Source: a virus
Direction: 5' to 3' (one strand)
DNA: 25,724 nt
Virus record (IMG/VR): IMGVR_UViG_3300008120_000741
Span: 10,035 to 35,758 of that record
The notes below the pieces were generated by a model. It had not been told where the DNA came from, searched no databases, and saw only the letters and a program-made list of their open reading frames with translations. The position numbers were made by a program, and so were the translations under genes. Positions 20,106 to 25,724 of the stretch are shown here, in pieces. Every line of letters begins with the position of its first letter. The first letter of the stretch is position 1.

Positions 20106-23069
20106 CTAAGTTTGTCCACCTTGCAGCACTGCTAGCGCCACGGGACTCTGTAATCTGGCTGAAGTGCTAGTCAGCGCATCTACAAAGCGCGGGTGGTTGA
20201 TGTTAACAATCAGGCAGTGTGCCTGTCCGGGATTACGGTTATGACATCCCTTGAACATAGTAACCCGCTCACGTGCAGATATCAATGCCCCGTTCTGCTC
20301 CAACTCCCGCACTACTCGATCGACTCCGTCTCTGGTCTTTGACAGCCACCTCTTCAGCGCCGACAGATTGATCGTCAGGTTGCTGCCCGGCATGACGGGG
20401 GTGTTGCTGTCGTAGACCACCTTAATCCTTGCCACAGCCCGCTCAGGCGCCGGGATATGCACCTGCTCTTTGGCCGAGCCGTAGACCTCAGTGACCTCGA
20501 TCAGCTGGTCGTTATGCTCTTGCAGGAACTGGCCGATGGTGTCGAACACATCCTGCTTGCTAGCCTCGGTGTCCTTGCGGGTCTGCTTCACGCAGTCAAT
20601 TAGGTACTGGGTTGTGGCGTCCACGTCAAACGGCAGCAGACCGAGCTTCTGGCCGATCTTGGCAATAATCCAGCCGTTGATGATGCCCGATCGATAGAAC
20701 CGCTCCTGCGGCTCGAACATGAAGTTGAACCGGCGCTGGAAAGCATCCACGCCTTTCTTATAGACAAGCTCAGGGCCACCCATGGCTACCACGGCCTCGA
20801 CCAGTTCCGGGTACGCCCAGCCATTGTTCTTGGCGATCAGGTCGAAGAACCGATAGCCGTTGCTGTAGCCGGTGGCGTCCGTCTCGATGAATGTGCGGTC
20901 ATGGTGGTGGAGCTCGATCACCCGGGCGCGCAGCGGGTCGTTGCTGGTCTGGACGTTGTCGAACTTCTGGTGCAGCGAGATGTTGGTCGTAATCAGTGTG
21001 GGGCCATCCCACTTGACGGGTTCTCTGATCTCCCGGTCTTTGGACATGGAAATCTTCTCACGCCCTTGGCTCAGGTTATAAGCCAAGTCAGCCACATCCT
21101 CGTCAGATGCCGTGGTCAACTCGTCGATGGTGCATGGCAGATTGTTCAGCACGCCACGTATTTTAAACAGCGCGTTGCTGGTATCCAGCTTAGTCATGAA
21201 CAGGTCGCGCGGGTGGCCGATCAGGCTGTTGGCACCCATCAACGCCAACGTCTTGCCGGTGGTCGTCTCTGTGGAGTAGATCGACACAACCAGCGAAGCA
21301 TTGCCAGATACCTTGCCCAGCAGCCCAGAGAGCGCCAGCACGATCGCGGAGCGCAGTGTATGTGTGCCCGGCTCGTTGAGCATATTCATCGCGTCTATCC
21401 ACGTCTGGCGGTCGCCATGTGGCTTGATGATCTCTGAGTAGCGCGAAGCCGCGCCGCGCAGGCGGCGGTCTGTACTGCCCGTGGGCGAGTTGATGATCTT
21501 CTCGCCACACAAAAATGACTCGTCATCCTGCCAGCCGAACGCGACAAAATCGACGCCGGTAGGAGACTGTTGCTGCACCATTGTTAAGTAGTCCATTAAG
21601 TAACCTCGTAATTTTTCCTGCTGGCCTACGCCCTTTAAACCAAACACCTGCCTATTGAGTAGGAAGGTTGCGAAATCCTTTCCGATCGTAGCGATTACTG
21701 ATACTTCGTGATCTTCTTCCTGCCACCCTGTCATCGGGTATTTAATAGCCAGTCTGAATGTTGTCTTGCCTGATACACCATCTTTGTACACACCTGTGAT
21801 GTGCATGGGATATGGCGATATCAACTCCCAGTCTGTTGTCGTTACTGTTGCCGCATTGCCGTTGGCGTCTGTGACTTCAGTCTCGATACTTACTTCTTTG
21901 AATATCTTGTTGTCTTTCTCTACGTATGGCTTGGGCAGTTCGATTTCAATAGCTTCGCCTTGTTCGTCAATGACGGTGCTGGTCGGCGATGATGATAGTT
22001 GCGCAGGGCTGGTGATCTTGCCTTTGTGTGGGCATCCCTTGCATCCTTCCATGCACAGCTGTTCGAACTTGGCGCAAGTGGTTGGACCTGTGCCTTTCCA
22101 CCCAGCCATCTTATTCATGCTGTCATTCAGATCAAAGTCAGGATGTTTCCCCGCCAGCATAATGACAGCTTCTTTGACATCGGTAGCGTGCTTAGCCAGC
22201 CCCAGTGACGCCCTCCACATCGGCTCCTGCACTGGGCTCCCCGATGCGTCTGTCACCCCACCACTGGAAAGTAGCGCTCGGATTTGTTTGCAGTGCTGAC
22301 CTACGACGGACACGATCACGTCGTTGGTGTTCAAAACGGCGGAGGCAATCGACGACTTCGTAGTCTTTTGGGTAGGTCGTTGTTTGGTGGCTTTGCCGAA
22401 CCATGGCTTCAACGTAGTGAAAAGCTGAATCGGATCGTAGTCGGGGCAGTCGAGTTTGCATTCAACAAGTTTCCAAGGCTGTTGTTTTTTATGATAAGTA
22501 CCGACGGGGCGAAGCACCATCGATGTGTCGTGAATTTTTGTAGTGTCAATTACTACGTCATTTTCTTCCAGAGCGATACGCAACGCTGTAGAAGCTTTCG
22601 TCCAGTGCTCCGCACTAATCGGCGTAGTAAGCGGCCAATAGCAGTGCAGCCCACGACCAGATGATATGACCATGGGTGTTGGGAAGTTGATCGCAGCAAG
22701 CGCGAGTCTGAGCGCAGCCCATCCTTCCTTCTGGGTGGCATATGGCTTATCGCTTCCAATATCCAGATCAAGCGCCAGCGCCTTAAACCAAGTCGCTTTG
22801 TCTTGAGTGCGTCTCCACTTTTTTCTTCCATTAACGTCAACATAGTCATGTCCTGCAAATGCGCCTACGCCGAAATAGACTGTCGTTTCTTTTTCTTGAT
22901 CCCATTGCGATATGGCTGCAACGGCGTCATCAATATTCGAGAATGAACCACGATTCCAGAAGAACCCGTTCTTCAGATTACCTGCAGGGTCTGGCTTCCA
23001 TGTTGCTACAACTAGTTCATCTCGTTGGGCGAATACGCGAGTAAGAAAGTTTTTAGTATCCAATTCCAT
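20106..23069 (-). CDS. Primase-polymerase / helicase-like ATPase fusion
   Basis: This 987-residue replication protein has an N-terminal archaeo-eukaryotic primase domain: motif I ALALDLDIG with Asp101 and Asp103, motif II SSGRGLHCYW (136-145, His142), and motif III SMVLRPVGTYHKK (Arg187, Lys194-195). A cysteine cluster follows (Cys332, 339, 343, 346 and His348), likely zinc-binding. The C-terminal part is a P-loop ATPase of DUF927 type: Walker A ending TTTGKT (GKT 605-607), Walker B-like NLPCTIDE (643-650) and sensor-like TLITTN (691-696). It probably primes and unwinds DNA at the phage fork. The gene begins about ten bases past a terminator, with GAGGG close to ATG, suggesting controlled read-through or its own promoter. 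G+C is higher in the 3' half. Confidence 0.88.
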   Translation of the reverse strand: MELDTKNFLTRVFAQRDELVVATWKPDPAGNLKNGFFWNRGSFSNIDDAVAAISQWDQEKETTVYFGVGAFAGHDYVDVNGRKKWRRTQDKATWFKALALDLDIGSDKPYATQKEGWAALRLALAAINFPTPMVISSGRGLHCYWPLTTPISAEHWTKASTALRIALEENDVVIDTTKIHDTSMVLRPVGTYHKKQQPWKLVECKLDCPDYDPIQLFTTLKPWFGKATKQRPTQKTTKSSIASAVLNTNDVIVSVVGQHCKQIRALLSSGGVTDASGSPVQEPMWRASLGLAKHATDVKEAVIMLAGKHPDFDLNDSMNKMAGWKGTGPTTCAKFEQLCMEGCKGCPHKGKITSPAQLSSSPTSTVIDEQGEAIEIELPKPYVEKDNKIFKEVSIETEVTDANGNAATVTTTDWELISPYPMHITGVYKDGVSGKTTFRLAIKYPMTGWQEEDHEVSVIATIGKDFATFLLNRQVFGLKGVGQQEKLRGYLMDYLTMVQQQSPTGVDFVAFGWQDDESFLCGEKIINSPTGSTDRRLRGAASRYSEIIKPHGDRQTWIDAMNMLNEPGTHTLRSAIVLALSGLLGKVSGNASLVVSIYSTETTTGKTLALMGANSLIGHPRDLFMTKLDTSNALFKIRGVLNNLPCTIDELTTASDEDVADLAYNLSQGREKISMSKDREIREPVKWDGPTLITTNISLHQKFDNVQTSNDPLRARVIELHHHDRTFIETDATGYSNGYRFFDLIAKNNGWAYPELVEAVVAMGGPELVYKKGVDAFQRRFNFMFEPQERFYRSGIINGWIIAKIGQKLGLLPFDVDATTQYLIDCVKQTRKDTEASKQDVFDTIGQFLQEHNDQLIEVTEVYGSAKEQVHIPAPERAVARIKVVYDSNTPVMPGSNLTINLSALKRWLSKTRDGVDRVVRELEQNGALISARERVTMFKGCHNRNPGQAHCLIVNINHPRFVDALTSTSARLQSPVALAVLQGGQT

Positions 23070-23079
23070 GCCCTCAGAT

Positions 23080-23103
23080 AAAAAACCCCGGCCTAAGCCG
23101 GGG
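23080..23103 (-). terminator. Intrinsic terminator between the SSB-like and primase genes
   Basis: On the minus strand CCCCGGC (23103-23097) pairs with GCCGGGG (23092-23086) through a four-base loop, followed by six U residues (23085-23080). The seven-base stem is all G/C. It lies directly after the SSB-like gene and before the primase start, so it should reduce primase expression relative to the genes upstream. Confidence 0.88.
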
Positions 23104-23123
23104 GGTCCCGTGAACCTATTCTA

Positions 23124-24059
23124 TTACTCGTCGAACAGGCTGTCGAGCTTTGCGGACAATTCATCCGACGCTTTTACTGGGGCAACCGACGGCTTCTCTT
23201 TTGCTGACTTTGGAGTCACTTGCTCAGGTGGGGCAGCAGCGACTTCAGGCGTTGGAGTTTCTTCCTCATACGCATCATCAACAGGTTGAGGCGCAGCTGA
23301 AGTAGCTGGGGCGGCGATCTGGGTTGCTTTCTGCGGCGCAGCAAGTGCAGGTCCTGCTTGTGACGGGGCGATTTGGCGAGTAGCCACTTTCACCGGATCG
23401 CTGTCCAACATGGTATCCACACGCGCCATAGCTTTTTCAGGCACATAGCCTTTCTGCTTGAACGTGATCTTTGGATAACTCGCGGTGTCATCGAAGCCGA
23501 GCTCAGTGATCGCCTCTTCAGGACCAATGCCATAGTTACCTAGCTCTTTGAAATACTCACGCAGAGCTTTCATGCCGGAAACCGGCACGGTCAGGCTGTA
23601 TACCTTGGTCGGGTCAGCCGCTGGCACAACTGCCAGATGGCGCTGGTCGGAGCACATCTTCGACTTCGCACCCGAGGGCAGAATCTTGGAGCCCAGAACA
23701 TTGTGCGGGCAGTCGGCGCAGCTGGTGTGCACAGGCTTATCCACAGACACGTCGGGCTTCAAGCCATCGTTCGACCAGCAATCCGGACGCACGTCAGAGG
23801 CCGAGGCATCGAACTGCTTGCCATAGAACACTTTCGATACGCGCGGATTAGCACCGACGATGATGGTGTCCAGTGTCACGCCCACTGGGGTTTCGACGCC
23901 ATCCTCGACCAGACGATAACGACCGGCACGGATGGAGATACGCGGGATGCTTGGGCCGTCGCTGACGATAGCCGCTGCAACACTTGATTTAGTACCCGCT
24001 TGCTGGCGCGCAGCAATACGGGCGGCGATGTGTGCTGGTACTGTAGTTACGTTGCTCAT
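23124..24059 (-). CDS. SSB-like replication protein with four-cysteine motif and acidic tail
   Basis: This 311-residue protein starts behind AAGGAGT. Residues 35-150 are a compact, beta-rich domain with cysteines at 94, 114, 117 and 136 (PDCWSNDG, SCADCPHN, SKMCSDQRH), probably binding one zinc. Residues 215-290 are a disordered alanine, proline and glutamate-rich linker. The C-terminus DELSAKLDSLFDE is short, acidic and ends in an aromatic residue among acids, like the partner-binding tails of single-strand DNA-binding proteins. Proteins with this C..CxxC..C arrangement are common in environmental phage replication modules. The single-stranded DNA-binding role is inferred from architecture and operon position. 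A strong terminator follows, so it may be expressed well above the primase. Confidence 0.6.
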   Translation of the reverse strand: MSNVTTVPAHIAARIAARQQAGTKSSVAAAIVSDGPSIPRISIRAGRYRLVEDGVETPVGVTLDTIIVGANPRVSKVFYGKQFDASASDVRPDCWSNDGLKPDVSVDKPVHTSCADCPHNVLGSKILPSGAKSKMCSDQRHLAVVPAADPTKVYSLTVPVSGMKALREYFKELGNYGIGPEEAITELGFDDTASYPKITFKQKGYVPEKAMARVDTMLDSDPVKVATRQIAPSQAGPALAAPQKATQIAAPATSAAPQPVDDAYEEETPTPEVAAAPPEQVTPKSAKEKPSVAPVKASDELSAKLDSLFDE

Positions 24060-24062
24060 TAT

Positions 24063-24455
24063 TTACTCCTTGCTCTGAGCTTTACGGAAATTAAAAACAC
24101 GGGTGGACGAGAAGTTAATACCGGGGGGCGGAGTGCCATGCCCTTCGATGAAACTCTTAACCCCAGTCTTGGACGCACGGGCCTCGACCAAATCCCATGT
24201 GTCATTTTCTTTGCAATAGCCAAAGAATTCTTCGCGCGAAGCAACGGTCGCAGTGTGGTGCGTAGACCAGTAGCCCGTGCCATACGATGTCTTGATAGAG
24301 TCCAACCCGTCCTCCTGCGCCTTGGCAGTGAACCAGTTCTCTAACATGGCAAGCTTCTCAGCAAGTTCGGCTTTTGCTGCCTTGTGCTCACGCTCCAATT
24401 TGTCGATAGCGTTGCGCACGTTGATATACCGCTCAGCGGCAAGTTCGTAATTCAT
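24063..24455 (-). CDS. Coiled-coil replication-module protein (130 aa)
   Basis: This 130-residue protein starts behind a perfect AGGAGG that lies in the short gap after the helicase gene. Residues 5-50 are a coiled coil (RNAIDKLEREHKAAKAELAE). Residues 55-130 are a small alpha/beta domain with SIKTSYGTGYWSTHHT, REEFFGYCKENDTWDLVEAR and a conserved-looking end GVKSFIEGHGTPPPGINFSS. Similar proteins lie next to SSB-like and helicase genes in podoviruses of aquatic bacteria, in my memory. The pattern recalls Gam/Gp157-like nuclease-inhibitor coiled coils but is not enough to assign that function. Confidence 0.65.
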   Translation of the reverse strand: MNYELAAERYINVRNAIDKLEREHKAAKAELAEKLAMLENWFTAKAQEDGLDSIKTSYGTGYWSTHHTATVASREEFFGYCKENDTWDLVEARASKTGVKSFIEGHGTPPPGINFSSTRVFNFRKAQSKE

Positions 24456-24467
24456 ACTTCCTCCTAG

Positions 24468-25724
24468 TCACTCGTCGTCACTGTTGACGCCTTGCACCAG
24501 CGCCAAAAACTCCGCCAAAGTATTTTGCTTCGCACGCAGCCGGCGGTATAGCTCTGCTTCGAAGCTGGTGGCGTAGATGTGCCACACAGTCGTTTTGCCG
24601 GTTGTGTTCAACCGACGAATCCTTGCGTTAGCCTGCTCATACTGCTCCAACGAATAGATCGGCGCAAACCAGATGATGTCTCTGGCACGGGTCAACGTCA
24701 GTCCGTGCGCGGCCACCTTCGGATGTGCTAGCAGTATCTTGGGTGTGTCAGTGTGCTGGAAGTCATTAAATATCTGGTTACGCTCGTTCTTGGATGTGTC
24801 GCCGTTGACCATCGCAACGTCGAACTTGTCCGCAATTAGCTTATCCCGTAGCCACAACTGCACGCCTTTGAGCGGCACGAAGATAATGGCCTTGTCGCCA
24901 ATCTCTTCAAGTAATTCAGTAAGCGTATTATACCGCTCTTGCGCGTCTACTGCAATTGGACCGACATCCCCATACACAACCCCGCAGCTAATCTGCAAAA
25001 GCTTCGACAGCATCACCGCAGCGTTGGGCGCAGCGACCTCGCCTTGAGCGAATACAGTCACCGCCTTGTCCTTCATTTCCTTGAACGCTTTCTCTTGCTG
25101 CTTGGTAAGCTCAGTCTTGCGTCCGACGAAGTTAGTATCCGGCAAATCCTTGCATTCATCCAGCGAGAACCTGATCGACGGCTGTAGCACTTTTTTGCAA
25201 GTCTCCAGCGCATCTTCGCGTGGCACCCACCGGAAGGTTGTGACTTTCTTCATCACCAAGTCTTTGAACGTGGTGAAACTCTTGGGCACTGTAGGCGAAC
25301 CCACCAACCTAGCCAGCGTCCATGCGTCAGCAGGCGTTTGAGAGATCGGTGTGCCGGTCAGCAACCACAGCCACGGCTGGTGCTCTTGCATCCAACGAGA
25401 AAATATTTTGTACCGCTGAGAACTCGGCGACTTCAGTGCTGTAGCCTCGTCGTAGATCACAACATCAAAGCCAGTCAGTTCCTTGTGCATACTGGTAAAG
25501 CCGTCATGGTTGATGATGACGTACTGCACGCCGGGCTGCTCTAGCAGCCGCTGCCGCTTCTCTTTGTTGCCTGTGCAAATAACAAAACTTCTGTGTGGCA
25601 AGTGGTGCTTCAGTTCTCTGCCCCAGACAACCGTCAGTGTAGATAGCGGAGCGATGATGAGCACCTTCCTAGCCACGCCCTCTTCCAGCAAGAAGTCAGC
25701 AGCCCAGATCGAACTGATCGACTT
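24468..25724 (-). CDS. SNF2-type superfamily 2 DNA helicase/translocase (5' truncated)
   Basis: The frame is open from the window edge to TGA at 24468-24470. The TTG at 25689-25691 is internal, because the frame continues upstream as KSISSIWAADF. Motifs in order: Ia VLIIAPLSTL; II VVIYDEAT (DExx box); III WLLTGTPISQTP; IV IIFVPLKGVQLWL; V GLTLTRARDIIWFAP; and VI YEQANARIRRL. The P-loop (motif I) must lie just outside the window. The family uses ATP to move along double-stranded DNA. Phage members stand among replication genes and probably help fork remodelling or recombination. It is the first visible gene of the early operon and its end lies 12 bases from the coiled-coil gene. Confidence 0.9.
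   Translation of the reverse strand, partial: KSISSIWAADFLLEEGVARKVLIIAPLSTLTVVWGRELKHHLPHRSFVICTGNKEKRQRLLEQPGVQYVIINHDGFTSMHKELTGFDVVIYDEATALKSPSSQRYKIFSRWMQEHQPWLWLLTGTPISQTPADAWTLARLVGSPTVPKSFTTFKDLVMKKVTTFRWVPREDALETCKKVLQPSIRFSLDECKDLPDTNFVGRKTELTKQQEKAFKEMKDKAVTVFAQGEVAAPNAAVMLSKLLQISCGVVYGDVGPIAVDAQERYNTLTELLEEIGDKAIIFVPLKGVQLWLRDKLIADKFDVAMVNGDTSKNERNQIFNDFQHTDTPKILLAHPKVAAHGLTLTRARDIIWFAPIYSLEQYEQANARIRRLNTTGKTTVWHIYATSFEAELYRRLRAKQNTLAEFLALVQGVNSDDE

Noticed and set aside
20901-21437. 178-codon plus-strand frame opposite the primase gene
   Set aside because: It is opposite the conserved ATPase motifs of the PrimPol-helicase protein and is explained by its high G+C.
25692-25724. 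Start of the SNF2-type helicase at TTG 25691
   Set aside because: The frame continues upstream to the window edge with plausible helicase residues (SIWAADF), so the true start and P-loop are outside the window.

Overview
The window is a contiguous piece of a tailed double-stranded DNA phage (Caudoviricetes), most likely podovirus-like. The gene order and protein types suggest this: a nozzle-like structural protein, a short fibre, three consecutive internal-virion (ejection) type proteins including a 1986-residue giant, and no recognisable tape-measure gene. A Gram-negative host is indicated by a complete spanin pair (an Rz-like inner protein with an Rz1-like lipoprotein nested inside it). No terminase, portal, capsid, integrase, tRNA gene, RNA polymerase or CRISPR array is visible here.

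Layout. Bases 1-135 hold the tail of an upstream gene. Bases 180-3178 are a dense lysis region: small membrane proteins, a GH19-type endolysin, a lipoprotein, a holin candidate, a 54-residue exported protein and the nested spanins. From 463 to 2537 each gene overlaps the next in another frame. Bases 3197-4714 hold an HNH-AP2 homing-type endonuclease and a glycosyltransferase-TPR gene broken by an out-of-frame deletion. Bases 4666-9595 carry a membrane protein, the large structural protein, a fibre with sixteen decapeptide repeats, and two small fibre-associated proteins. Bases 9635-18661 carry a GNAT-like protein and the ejection-protein block. One of those proteins ends in an S74 intramolecular chaperone domain, and the giant contains a HEAFH metallopeptidase-like motif. 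Bases 18661-19844 are a string of very small, mostly basic proteins, two of which look internally deleted or frameshifted.

At 19844/19845 the coding strand flips with no spacer. The minus strand carries part of the early module, transcribed toward the structural genes: an SNF2-type helicase (its 5' end lies outside the window), a coiled-coil protein, a four-cysteine SSB-like protein with an acidic tail, a clear intrinsic terminator, a primase-polymerase/ATPase fusion and a small HNH protein. Together these suggest replication (PrimPol-helicase, SSB-like protein, SNF2 helicase) facing virion assembly, DNA ejection and lysis.

Base composition is uneven. The HNH gene and the 5' half of the glycosyltransferase are A/T-richer than the surrounding G/C-rich DNA. 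With three broken or shifted reading frames, this points to a mosaic genome, to recent small deletions, or (for the single-base case) to assembly error.
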